Part shown: positions 7,652 through 15,978 of the stretch, piece after piece
Numbering within the stretch: the stretch's first letter is position 1
Layout of the letters: every line of letters starts with the position of its first letter
Assembly: GCF_024972775.1 (NCBI RefSeq)
Contig: NZ_CP092282.1
Location: 1,240,001 to 1,304,000 of the forward strand
DNA: 64,000 nucleotides
Direction: 5' to 3'
Source: Dehalobacter sp. DCM
GTDB taxonomy: Bacteria; Bacillota; Desulfitobacteriia; Desulfitobacteriales; Syntrophobotulaceae
Notes under the pieces: model-generated
Seen by the model: only the letters and a program-made list of their open reading frames with translations
Told to the model about the DNA's origin: nothing
Database searches by the model: none
Made by a program: the position numbers and the translations under genes

Positions 7652-8968
7652 ATGGAAGTGACAACGAATAATAATCTGCCAAAAGATCCGAACGGTAAAA
7701 AGAGAAAGAAAAAGAAAAAAGCATTGATCGTCTTCGCTATTTTGCTGGCAGGGATATTGATTGGCACGGCCGCTTTTGGTTACGCCTATTTCAAGCCGGA
7801 CAACACCACCGGCGACAGCAGCGGAGGCAATGTAACTTCGACCGCACAGCTGAGTAACAGGGTAAGTTTTCTCTTGATCGGAGCTGACAAACGGCCTGGT
7901 GATACAACGTATAATACCGATACGCTGATGGTTGCCAGTGTCGATCCGAACACAAAGATAATCTCTTTATTATCGATCCCGAGAGATACGCGAATTGAAC
8001 TCAACGGATCGAAGTATCTGAAGATCAATTCCGTTGTTATGTATGAAGGGCTTGATGAACTGAAGAATCAAGTAACCGAATTGACAGGGATCGAACTGGA
8101 CGGCTATGTTCTGACCAATTTTGATGGTTTTAAAAATATTATCGATACCCTCGGCGGAATCGATCTTTATGTTGAGATGGATATGTATAAAGAAACCGGA
8201 GACAAGGTTGACGGTGTTATCAATTTGAAAAAAGGGGATCAGCATCTCAGTGGAACCCAAGCGCTGCAGTATGCCCGATACCGCGGTGATAATACCGCGG
8301 ATATCGGACGGACGGCGCGCCAGCAGAAAGTATTGACCGCTGTCGCCAAAGAGGTGCTGCAGCCATCAACGCTGACGAAGCTGACAGCACTCATTCCGCA
8401 ATTGAAAGAAGCAGTAGAGACGGATCTGAGCTTAGCGGATATCCTCAGGCTATCAAAAGCCGCAGCTAATTTTGACAGCTCCAACATGGTGACGCAGACG
8501 CTTCCAGGCTACGGTTTATATCTTAATGGTATCAGCTTTTGGGAAGTGAACCGGGATCATGCCAAACAGATAGCAAAGAACTTGCTTCTCGGGATCACCA
8601 CCGATATGACCATCGACGGAACAGTGATTGATTTGTTGGATCCGGATATCAAAGCGAATATCACGGTTCCCGGAAGTTCCAGCGATCCTAACGGGACCGC
8701 ATCACCGGGTCATGAACAAACCGATACAAAAGATGAAGATACAGATCAACTCCCTGCTGCAGATCCGGATAACCCGGACTCTGCCGATGAGGATACAAGC
8801 GATCCAACAAATCCGACAGACCAAACAGAACCAACGGAACCAACGGATCCAACGGATCCAAGCAAGCCCGGTAATGCCGAAAATACCAGCCCGGATTCGG
8901 AATCAACCGATGATGTTGGTCAAACGGACCAGATAAATCATATCGATTATATTATTACAGTCCAATAG
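7652..8968 (+). CDS. LytR-CpsA-Psr (LCP) family cell-wall glycopolymer ligase
   Basis: LCP proteins transfer lipid-linked teichoic acids or capsule to peptidoglycan on the outer membrane face. This 438-aa protein has a basic start (KKRKKKKK), one membrane helix (about 25-47) and the LCP domain. That domain shows FLLIGADKRPGD, NTDTLMVASVDP, LSIPRDTRIEL, LGGIDLYVEMD and LQYARYR, with the conserved Asp and Arg residues that bind pyrophosphate. The last 100 residues are low-complexity Asp/Pro/Thr, including TEPTDPTDP repeats, and probably span the wall. ATG 7652 has GTGGAG upstream; the ATG at 7631 lies inside selD and has no ribosome site. Confidence 0.88.
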   Translation: MEVTTNNNLPKDPNGKKRKKKKKALIVFAILLAGILIGTAAFGYAYFKPDNTTGDSSGGNVTSTAQLSNRVSFLLIGADKRPGDTTYNTDTLMVASVDPNTKIISLLSIPRDTRIELNGSKYLKINSVVMYEGLDELKNQVTELTGIELDGYVLTNFDGFKNIIDTLGGIDLYVEMDMYKETGDKVDGVINLKKGDQHLSGTQALQYARYRGDNTADIGRTARQQKVLTAVAKEVLQPSTLTKLTALIPQLKEAVETDLSLADILRLSKAAANFDSSNMVTQTLPGYGLYLNGISFWEVNRDHAKQIAKNLLLGITTDMTIDGTVIDLLDPDIKANITVPGSSSDPNGTASPGHEQTDTKDEDTDQLPAADPDNPDSADEDTSDPTNPTDQTEPTEPTDPTDPSKPGNAENTSPDSESTDDVGQTDQINHIDYIITVQ

Positions 8969-8980
8969 TGGAATGGAATA

Positions 8981-8995
8981 AATGAGGTCGTTGCC
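8981..8995 (+). terminator. Left arm of a terminator split by the IS element
   Basis: AATGAGGTCGTTGCC, 12 bases after the LCP stop codon, is complementary (14 pairs plus one G-T) to GGCAACGGCCTCATT at 10738-10752, on the other side of the insertion sequence. Together they formed the LCP gene's hairpin before insertion. Confidence 0.75.
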
Positions 8996-9080
8996 TATGT
9001 GCTTTAGCTCATTGATATGCTCCCTTCTAGGTAGACAAGTGAAATAATAAAAACTTGTTGCTTAGAGGGGAGTATATTTT

Positions 9081-9758
9081 ATGTCAAAGAGAAAGATATC
9101 TGGCAACGAGAAGTTAACTGCTGTATTACGGTATCTAGATGGAAAAACTAGCCAAAATCAGATTGCCCGTGATCTTAATGTAAGTTTAGCATCTGTTCAA
9201 CAATGGATTTTTAATTATGAGTCCATGGGAGCCGATGTTTTCTTAATGAAAGGAACTAAAAAATACACAAAAGTACTTAAGATACAAGCTGTTGAAGATT
9301 ATTTAGCTGGTTTGGGCTCTCAAACTGATATTTGTAAAAAGTATGGAATTCGATCAAAAGGTAAGTTACAACGCTGGATAAAACAGTATAATGGTCATGA
9401 AGAACTAAGGTCTTCTGGAACAGGAGGAAGTACCATCATGACCAAAGGAAGAAAAACCACTTTCGATGAACGCGTTGAAATCGTGCGGTATTGCATTGCA
9501 CATGATCATAATTACGCAGAAACATCTGAAAAACATCAAGTATCCTATCAGCAGGTGCGTAACTATACTGTTAAATATGAAGTCTATGGGGTTGAAGCAT
9601 TAAGAGACAATCGGGGGAAGCGAAAGTCTCAGGATAAGATGAGTGAATTAGAAAAGCTGAGAGCTGAAAATAAGATTTTAAGAGCAGAAAAAGAACAGGC
9701 CGAAATGGAGGCATCTTTCTTAAAAAAACTCGAGGGGATAGAGAGGAGGCGGGACTAA
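9081..9758 (+). CDS. IS3-family transposase OrfA
   Basis: This 225-aa protein is the DNA-binding part of the transposase. It has helix-turn-helix units at about residues 10-45 (TSQNQIARDLNVSLASVQQW), 65-95 (QTDICKKYGIRSKGKLQRW) and 125-165 (YAETSEKHQVSYQQV). A leucine-zipper-like coiled coil follows (ELEKLRAENKILRAEKEQ). An AGAGGGGAG site precedes ATG 9081. Near the end the frame contains A-AAA-AAA at 9722-9728, a classic slippery heptamer for -1 frameshifting into OrfB. This version of OrfA is long, with three helix-turn-helix units. Confidence 0.9.
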   Translation: MSKRKISGNEKLTAVLRYLDGKTSQNQIARDLNVSLASVQQWIFNYESMGADVFLMKGTKKYTKVLKIQAVEDYLAGLGSQTDICKKYGIRSKGKLQRWIKQYNGHEELRSSGTGGSTIMTKGRKTTFDERVEIVRYCIAHDHNYAETSEKHQVSYQQVRNYTVKYEVYGVEALRDNRGKRKSQDKMSELEKLRAENKILRAEKEQAEMEASFLKKLEGIERRRD

Positions 9759-10657
9759 GCCTGGTTCGCCATGAATTTATATATCAGGCTATAAAAGAAG
9801 AAAACCAAGAACATAATTATCCGATCAGCACCCTATGTAAGTTTGGAAAGGTATCACGAGCAGCATATTATAAGTGGCTGCATAGAGAAATACCTGAAAG
9901 CGAAGCAGAAAATCTTCGTATCGCTGATGAGATTGAAAGAATTCATGAGGAAAGCCCAGATAAAGGGTATAGAAGAATCAAGGATGATCTTGAGCGGTAT
10001 CATAATATAAAAGCGAATGACAAGCGAGTTTTACGCATTTGTCGTAAGTTAGATATAAAATCCACCATTAAGTATTCAAACAATGGGTGTACACGACAGG
10101 CAGCCAATCCACAGTATATAGCAGAAAACATACTAAATAGAGAATTCACCTCTGGAGCTCCAAATGAAAAATGGCTTACAGATGTAACAGAATTCAAGTA
10201 TTACGTTGGAATAATAAAGCACAAACTATATCTTAGTGCAATATTAGATTTATACGATAGACGAATAGTTTCATATATTATACGTGATTCTAATAATAAC
10301 GCGCTGGTATTCGATACATTTGATGCTGCCATTGAAGCTAATCCGGACGCACATCCAATCTTTCATAGTGACAGGGGATTCCAATATACGAACAGAGCAT
10401 TTCATGCGAAGCTTGAAGCAGCTGGAATGACCCAAAGTATGTCAAGAATAGCCAAATGTATTGATAATGGCCCAATGGAAGGCTTTTGGGGGATTATTAA
10501 ACGAGAACGCTATTACGGAAAAAGATTTACCAGCAGAGACTCTGTAGTAGAAATGATTGAGGAATATATCGATTACTATAACAACAAACGATTACAGAGG
10601 AATCTTGGTGTATTAACACCTTTGGAGAAACACGAAAGTTATTTACAAGCAGCATAA
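9728..10657 (+). CDS. IS3-family transposase OrfB (read by -1 frameshift)
   Basis: This is the catalytic DDE part, about 309 aa from the slip site, in the -1 frame relative to OrfA and open without a stop. Visible are the HTH_21-like segment (SPDKGYRRIKDDLE) and the rve integrase core with TDVTEFKY (first Asp), HSDRGFQYTN (second Asp) and GPMEGFWGIIKRERYY (Glu). The C-terminus has YIDYYNNKRLQRNLG. There is no good in-frame ATG near its beginning, so it is most likely made only as an OrfAB fusion. The catalytic triad is complete. Confidence 0.88.
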   Translation, partial: TRGDREEAGLSLVRHEFIYQAIKEENQEHNYPISTLCKFGKVSRAAYYKWLHREIPESEAENLRIADEIERIHEESPDKGYRRIKDDLERYHNIKANDKRVLRICRKLDIKSTIKYSNNGCTRQAANPQYIAENILNREFTSGAPNEKWLTDVTEFKYYVGIIKHKLYLSAILDLYDRRIVSYIIRDSNNNALVFDTFDAAIEANPDAHPIFHSDRGFQYTNRAFHAKLEAAGMTQSMSRIAKCIDNGPMEGFWGIIKRERYYGKRFTSRDSVVEMIEEYIDYYNNKRLQRNLGVLTPLEKHESYLQAA

Positions 10658-10737
10658 AACTGCCAGCAGGTTATACCTACTGGCAGCAGAGTTTTATTTT
10701 TTTAATTGTCTACTTGACGGGGAGCGGTTCACAGTGT

Positions 10738-10757
10738 GGCAACGGCCTCATTGTTTT
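10738..10757 (+). terminator. Right arm of the split terminator with T tract
   Basis: GGCAACGGCCTCATT followed by GTTTT pairs with the left arm at 8981-8995. The six bases CAGTGT between the IS end and this arm would have been part of the original loop. Confidence 0.75.
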
Positions 10758-10960
10758 AATCACAGAATTTTGCGATATTTTTACACCTGATTTCATAAAG
10801 TGGTATGGTGAATTAGGAATCGACATGATATGATATTATTGATATTTTTAGCATTAATTCAAACATATTTCAGTGTATCTTTTCGAGTTAACGGACGATA
10901 TAGTAAGTATCATTATATTTACATAAAACAAATTCCAAATAATTTAGGGGATGGGAAACG

Positions 10961-13024
10961 ATGAAAGAAAAAATCGTATCTGGAAAATCTCTCGAAGAAA
11001 TAAGAGAAATGGTTTCTCTAGAGTGGGCGTGTACTCCCGAAGCGCTTGTGCTGGAAGTAATCGAAAAGCCAGGCTTATTTAACCGGAGTTTTAAAGTCAA
11101 GGTCGTATTGCCCGAAGCGGGTGTTCAGAGTACGGAGCAGGAAGAAGTTTGTGAAAATACTCAGGAAAATGGGGATCAGTCTGATATTACTCAGGCTGAC
11201 GAGGTGAATCGGACAGGACTGCCGGATAAGACCCTCGTTATTTTGGAAAATACAACCTATCGAATTCAACCGGGCACGTCTGTTGAGAAGATCGTCCCTT
11301 ATCCACAAGCCGGAAAACTGCTTATTAACGGAAAAGAAATCACCTCGGAATCACCGGTCCAACCGGGAGATGCGATTGAATTTCTGCCTTCCACAGGGAA
11401 AGTAATGATGGTTTGGGATATTATTGCGGATACAGACGGGCGTAAAGCAGTTGCGCGTGTTTGGCGAGAAAATACTGGCCACACTGTTTTGAGTGAAGAT
11501 ATCAAGAATGAACCGGTAATTATTCTGGCAAACCATATCATCGATACGACCGGATCGCTTCCCGGCAATGAGAAAGTAGCAAAAACTGAAAACGATTTGA
11601 TGAAAGACATAGCAGCCAAAGGGATTATACACGGAATCAGACCGAACGTTTGGAACGAGTTGCAGTTAGTTGAGAATCAAGGAGAAATTATTATTGCCGA
11701 AGCCACGCCGCCTGTTCCGACTGTCCAGCCTGAAATCATCGATTACGTCGGTGAACCGTTGTCCTCCAACGAGGATAGCAATGAAGCAAAAATCGATTAT
11801 TTTGCTTGCAAAATCCGTATATGTGAAAAAGATGAATTGCTGGCGCAAAAGATCCCGGGAAAAGAAGGAGTTCCGGGTACCGACATTTTCGGAAAGCCCA
11901 TTCCGGTTGATAAAATAAAGGATTTTAAACTTAATCTGAAAAGAAATGTTTATTTGACGCCGGCGCAAGAAGTAAGAGCATCCTGCTCGGGGACTCCGAT
12001 CAGATCGAACACCAATACCTATTCCATTGAAAATATCTATGTCCTGAATAAGGATGTTGACCTTAGTACCGGCAGTATCGAATTTCCCGGTGACGTCTTC
12101 CTCGGAGGAAATGTAACTGACAACCATTATATCCATTCAAAACACGGTATGGTTAAGATTATGGGTTCGGTCTCGGGGGCCGAAATCAAAGCAGATACAG
12201 GATTAGTTGTGAAAAATAATATCATCGCCAGCAAGATCGTTGTCGGTGAAAAACACGTTTGCCGTTCGGAATTTATCAAATCACTGCAAGAGGTTCATGA
12301 GGAACTTGGGTTATGCTTGGCACAGCTTGAGCAGCTGCAGATGGCTTCGGGCAATACAAATGCAGGTCAGATCTTCAAACTTATTTTGGAAAAGAACTTT
12401 CAGACTCTGCCGAAAAAGGCTGAAGATACGGAAAGACTCTTAAGTGTTCAGGAACCGGACTTTGTTTCTAACGATCTTGATTTAGCTATACGCACCCTGA
12501 AGCATTTTCTGGTAGGCCTCGGGCCGCTCCAGCTTAAGGATGCGACGTACTTAAAAAATGCATTACGGATCATCGATTATTTTATGGAGCAGAAAGGAAT
12601 ATCAACACCAACCAGCGTCGTCTGCGATGTCAGCTATATCCAAAATTCAGAAGTGAGCTGCGCCGGTGATTTTTTCTGCCATAAAGGGGTTTATAACTCC
12701 ATTTTGAAAATAGAAGGATCTGTGAAAATTCATGGTGTCTGTCGAGGCGGTGAAATAAGCTGCTCAGGTGATCTCTATATCTGGGAGCTTGGCGCATCGA
12801 ATATGAGCGCAACAACCATCCGGGCAGGAAAGAAGAGTCATATCACTATCGAATTATGTTATTCCAACATTAAAATATTTGTTGGGAAAGAATTGGTAAA
12901 AATCGATGAACCGTCTCAGAAGATAGAGATTTTCAGAGACAGAGGCATTTTGCAGGTTGCCAAGCTGCGTTGGGACGGGAATAACGGGAATAACACGAAT
13001 CAAGGTAATAATCATCATGCATGA
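10961..13024 (+). CDS. FapA (DUF342) family protein with N-terminal Jag-like domain
   Basis: This 687-aa cytoplasmic protein begins with a Jag-N-like domain (SGKSLEEIREMVSLEWACT, about 7-55). An acidic linker and a FapA domain follow, with GIIHGI, GKEGVPGTDIFGKP, GSIEFPGDVFLGGNV and a beta-solenoid-like second half (GSVSGAEIKADTGLVVK; SGDLYIWELGASNMSATTI). A helical insertion at about 430-520 separates the repeats. FapA homologues affect flagellar placement in Vibrio, but in Firmicutes the role is unsettled; the cheW/flagellar block lies 8 kb upstream. A GGGGATGGG site precedes the ATG. The gene ends 3 bases from a convergent gene. Confidence 0.8.
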   Translation: MKEKIVSGKSLEEIREMVSLEWACTPEALVLEVIEKPGLFNRSFKVKVVLPEAGVQSTEQEEVCENTQENGDQSDITQADEVNRTGLPDKTLVILENTTYRIQPGTSVEKIVPYPQAGKLLINGKEITSESPVQPGDAIEFLPSTGKVMMVWDIIADTDGRKAVARVWRENTGHTVLSEDIKNEPVIILANHIIDTTGSLPGNEKVAKTENDLMKDIAAKGIIHGIRPNVWNELQLVENQGEIIIAEATPPVPTVQPEIIDYVGEPLSSNEDSNEAKIDYFACKIRICEKDELLAQKIPGKEGVPGTDIFGKPIPVDKIKDFKLNLKRNVYLTPAQEVRASCSGTPIRSNTNTYSIENIYVLNKDVDLSTGSIEFPGDVFLGGNVTDNHYIHSKHGMVKIMGSVSGAEIKADTGLVVKNNIIASKIVVGEKHVCRSEFIKSLQEVHEELGLCLAQLEQLQMASGNTNAGQIFKLILEKNFQTLPKKAEDTERLLSVQEPDFVSNDLDLAIRTLKHFLVGLGPLQLKDATYLKNALRIIDYFMEQKGISTPTSVVCDVSYIQNSEVSCAGDFFCHKGVYNSILKIEGSVKIHGVCRGGEISCSGDLYIWELGASNMSATTIRAGKKSHITIELCYSNIKIFVGKELVKIDEPSQKIEIFRDRGILQVAKLRWDGNNGNNTNQGNNHHA

Positions 13025-13027
13025 CAG

Positions 13028-13948
13028 TCAAGGCCTGATCTTTTTCAAGATTCGGCTGGCATAGGGCAGGAGAGGCAAGAGCATCAGGGAAGAGAGAATA
13101 TTATAGATGGTATGAGCATTAGCAATCTGACGGCTTAGAGAACCCCCGATGAAGTAGAGTATCCCCGCCAGTGGGTTTAACAGCGGGAAGAATACAAGGA
13201 CACCGAAAACATTAACCAATACATGAAAAAGCGCGACACGCTGCGCCGATGGGGAGGTGAAAACGGATACCACCAAAGCCGTTACACAGGTCCCGATATT
13301 GGCGCCGAGAATGAAAGCTAAGGAGGTTGGCATATTAAGCCAGCCTTTTTCCGTTAAGACCATCACAACACCGGTTGCCGCGCTTGAGGAGTGCAATGAC
13401 GCTGAAAGAATCATCCCGGCTGCCACACTCTGCAGGTAGTTCGTATTGAGGTGAAGCAGCCAACTTTGGACTAAAGCTGTATCTGTAAGCGGAATCATAG
13501 CGGATTCCAAGAGATTAAGAGAGGTGAACATGATCCCGATTCCGGCAAGCGCATAAAAAATATACTTCGTTCTTGTTTTGACTACCCAAAAGCCCGCTAG
13601 TCCTGCAGGAAGCAGCCATACGGCCATATCCTTGACAGGAAGAGATAATAACTGCGGTGTAATCGTACTTCCGATATTACTTCCCAGTATTAAACCCAGA
13701 GCATTTTCAAAACCGATCACGCCTGCATCCACAAACGATAAAACCATAACAGTAAACGCTGTGCTCGATTGAAGCAGACCGGTGGCGGCGATGCCGGTGG
13801 CAAAACTATTGATGGTTGTTGCCGTTAGTTTTTGCAGAAGCAAATTAAAGTAAGAACCGGAGTACTTCTCTAAACCATCCCGAAGAATTTTCAAACCGAA
13901 TAATAATAAAGTAAGCCCGGCAATTGTCAATAAAATAGATAAGACCAT
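13028..13948 (-). CDS. Na+/phosphate cotransporter II-related protein
   Basis: This 306-aa membrane protein is of the Na/Pi-cotransporter II family. It has two inverted repeats, each with the motif of the family: GLLQSSTAFTVMVLSFVDAG (about 57-77) with LGSNIGSTITPQL, and ASLHSSSAATGVVMVL (about 182-197) with LGANIGTCVTALV. About eight hydrophobic segments are visible. It lacks the C-terminal PhoU-like domain found in longer bacterial members, so it is the short form. The substrate is probably phosphate but may be another anion. It is transcribed alone and its stop lies 3 bases from the convergent FapA gene. Confidence 0.85.
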   Translation of the reverse strand: MVLSILLTIAGLTLLLFGLKILRDGLEKYSGSYFNLLLQKLTATTINSFATGIAATGLLQSSTAFTVMVLSFVDAGVIGFENALGLILGSNIGSTITPQLLSLPVKDMAVWLLPAGLAGFWVVKTRTKYIFYALAGIGIMFTSLNLLESAMIPLTDTALVQSWLLHLNTNYLQSVAAGMILSASLHSSSAATGVVMVLTEKGWLNMPTSLAFILGANIGTCVTALVVSVFTSPSAQRVALFHVLVNVFGVLVFFPLLNPLAGILYFIGGSLSRQIANAHTIYNILSSLMLLPLLPYASRILKKIRP

Positions 13949-14261
13949 CAGACAGCTCCTTGCAAATCTGTAATCAGTCTATTCTATTGGCTTACCGGGG
14001 CTTTCATGCAAAAAGAGAAGGAGGCAGGGGGATATTTCGTCTGTCCTCTTACGAAGACACGATAAACCTCCCCCTGTCCCCCTTCGAAAAAGAGAGGAGT
14101 GGGGATAAATTGGAAAACGTGAGACTATTTCCAGTGTGCCCCGTTTATCAATAAAGTATGCAAAAATCTGCTTTTCTCGGACAAACGATTTGGTGCTTTT
14201 TGAGAAAAATGCTAAAATTGAGATAAGATGATTACGGTGCTTCCCAAAAAGTTATCGCGAT
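13949..14261. other. Intergenic region with GC-rich imperfect inverted repeat
   Basis: This stretch between the Na/Pi gene and tldD holds no convincing gene. A 64-codon frame (13960-14154) has no ribosome site and reads through an imperfect inverted repeat: GAAGGAGGCAGGGGGATA near 14018 against CCTCCCCCTGTCCCCCTTC near 14069. It looks like a dispersed hairpin repeat rather than coding DNA. Confidence 0.4.
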
Positions 14262-14424
14262 TAGTACCATGTAAACCCTAATTCCTGTATATCCTTGCGG
14301 CAGATTTCTTGTAATACTGCGTTGTCGTCAATCGCCATACGCTTGGTATGCCTCAATCCTCCGCCTTGTCTTACAAGAAATCTGCTCGCAATTATATAGC
14401 AGTTTTAGAGTTTACAAGGTACTA
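14262..14424. repeat. 163-bp imperfect inverted-repeat (MITE-like) element
   Basis: The two ends are TAGTACCATGTAAACCCTAA and, on the other strand, TAGTACCTTGTAAACTCTAA. Further in, both arms share GCAGATTTCTTGTAA at matching distance. The arms are about 55 bases long and the middle carries a small ATAC/GTAT hairpin. It encodes nothing and lies about 55 bases before tldD. One end recurs at 19469. Confidence 0.65.
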
Positions 14425-14478
14425 GACGGATAACGGGAAGGTGAATCGTTGTTTTGTGACAGCAGGGGAGGGAAATGC

Positions 14479-15978
14479 TTGAATCCGGAAAGTATCAGAG
14501 CCATTGTGGAAAAGACGGTTGCCCAAGTTCCGGGGGGTTATCTCATCGTTCGGGCGCAATCGCTCAGAGAAAGGTCAGTTAGATTTAACAATGGCAGTTT
14601 GCAGAACCTATCCATCGCCGATGAGAGCGGGATTGGCGTTCAGGCATTTACGCGAAAAGGGGCCTGCGGTTTTGCTTCGGTCAATTTTATTGATGACCAC
14701 CATGCGGAGAGAACCGCGTGGGATGCGTTTAGATTAGCTGAAGTCAATGAGAAATCGGGCTGCGATCTGAACACAGCCATATTTGACGCTGTAAAAGTAA
14801 GAGACGCTGTCGCCAATTCGGCTGAGCATCCCTTTGATTCCTTTACACCGGAAGACCTTCAAATGATGACCGCATCGATTCATAATAACCTTATGGCTCA
14901 GAGACCGGAGCAGGGAACACTATCATGGCAGACAAGCTTCCGCTTGATCGAGGAATTTTGGTGTATCGGTCGCACAGACGGAACGTTGGTTTCCTTTTTT
15001 GTTCCCCGGGCGGTACTATCGCATCATGGTACGGTAAAAGAAGGAGATAAAGCCCAGAGTTTTGCGGTGAATAGGAGCGGTGTGGATGCCGGCGTTCTTC
15101 TGGCGGAGAAAACCGACAGCGCTCTGTACCATAAAGCCGTGGATAAAGCCAACTTTATCTATCGGGTAGCGTTATCTTCCGCCATACCGTTCGGCAGTTA
15201 TCCATTAGTCATTGATCACGCGCTGGCGAAGGGATTAGCCCACGAAGCGTTTGGACATGCTGTCGAATCGGACTTGGTGGAGGAGTCTGTCTTAAGCAGC
15301 GACGGCAAACTAAAGATAGGGCTGCCAATTTCTAATCCCGCTGTTGGCATTATTGATGGTCCTCTCCCCGAGGATTGGGCGTATCAGCCTTATTCTGCCA
15401 ACGGGATACGGCGCGAGACAGTTGAAATAGTCAAAAAAGGCATCCTGGCCCAAGGCCTTGGCGATATTTTCTCTGCTCAAAAAGCGGGTATTCCAGTTAC
15501 CGGAGCTGGCCGCTCCGAATACTATGGTTCTGTTTCTTTGCCCAGAATGACAAATATTCGACTGATGGTATCAAATAAAATGCCTTTGCCTCCCAGTACC
15601 CATCTTCCAGAAGAAATACGCAACCTGCGCCAGACACTCATGGATAATAACACGCTGGCCAAGGACCACCATTATTTGCTTCTGGGGTATCGGGGCGGCC
15701 AGGTCAATATTAAAACCGGCGATTTTGTTTTCCAATGCGACGGAGCTGTTAATTTGGCCGACCCGGATCTCGGTGTTTATAACCCGGGGATATTCAGCGG
15801 GAAGATATTATCCGTTCTGGAATCGGTTCGATCCGCCATCGGGGATGAACACTATCATGCTATCGGTACTTGCGGCAAATCCGGGCAAGGGGTTCCTTCC
15901 AGCGGAGGCGGAAATGGCTATATCCTGCTGGATAGTCATCCTAATGTCAAGCTTGGGGGTAAAGATGATGGAAAATAA
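14479..15978 (+). CDS. tldD: TldD-type metalloprotease
   Basis: TldD and TldE form a cytoplasmic heterodimeric zinc protease that trims peptides such as microcins and antitoxins. This 499-aa subunit carries the metal site HEAFGHAVESD (an H-E-x3-H motif; about residue 255) and the C-terminal segments ITGAGRSEYYGSVSLPRM-like and GVPSSGGGNGYILLDSHP. I place the start at TTG 14479 behind AGGGGAGGG, since translation then begins MNPESIRAIVEK; TTG 14449 opens the frame but lacks a ribosome site. It overlaps tldE by 14 bases, indicating translational coupling. Confidence 0.87.
   Translation: MNPESIRAIVEKTVAQVPGGYLIVRAQSLRERSVRFNNGSLQNLSIADESGIGVQAFTRKGACGFASVNFIDDHHAERTAWDAFRLAEVNEKSGCDLNTAIFDAVKVRDAVANSAEHPFDSFTPEDLQMMTASIHNNLMAQRPEQGTLSWQTSFRLIEEFWCIGRTDGTLVSFFVPRAVLSHHGTVKEGDKAQSFAVNRSGVDAGVLLAEKTDSALYHKAVDKANFIYRVALSSAIPFGSYPLVIDHALAKGLAHEAFGHAVESDLVEESVLSSDGKLKIGLPISNPAVGIIDGPLPEDWAYQPYSANGIRRETVEIVKKGILAQGLGDIFSAQKAGIPVTGAGRSEYYGSVSLPRMTNIRLMVSNKMPLPPSTHLPEEIRNLRQTLMDNNTLAKDHHYLLLGYRGGQVNIKTGDFVFQCDGAVNLADPDLGVYNPGIFSGKILSVLESVRSAIGDEHYHAIGTCGKSGQGVPSSGGGNGYILLDSHPNVKLGGKDDGK

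Larger units (their letters stand above)
9013..10731 (+). mobile_element. IS3-family insertion sequence (IS150-like)
   Basis: The element of about 1.72 kb has two transposase frames and imperfect terminal inverted repeats. The left end is TGATATGCTCCC with GTAGACAA further in. The right end, read inwards on the other strand, is TGAACCGCTCCC with GTAGACAA at a matching place. The ends are TG...CA as in the IS3 family. Flanks are CAT on the left and CAG on the right, so no exact target duplication is visible. Both frames look intact, so the copy may be active. It is inserted in the loop of a terminator hairpin. Confidence 0.85.

Noticed and set aside
8820-8870. Tandem repeat or CRISPR-like array in the LCP gene
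   Set aside because: It is a short in-frame run of Thr/Asp/Pro codons coding for a low-complexity tail, with no spacers.
13960-14154. 64-codon open frame before tldD
   Set aside because: It has no ribosome site and reads through an imperfect GC-rich inverted repeat; it looks like repeat DNA.
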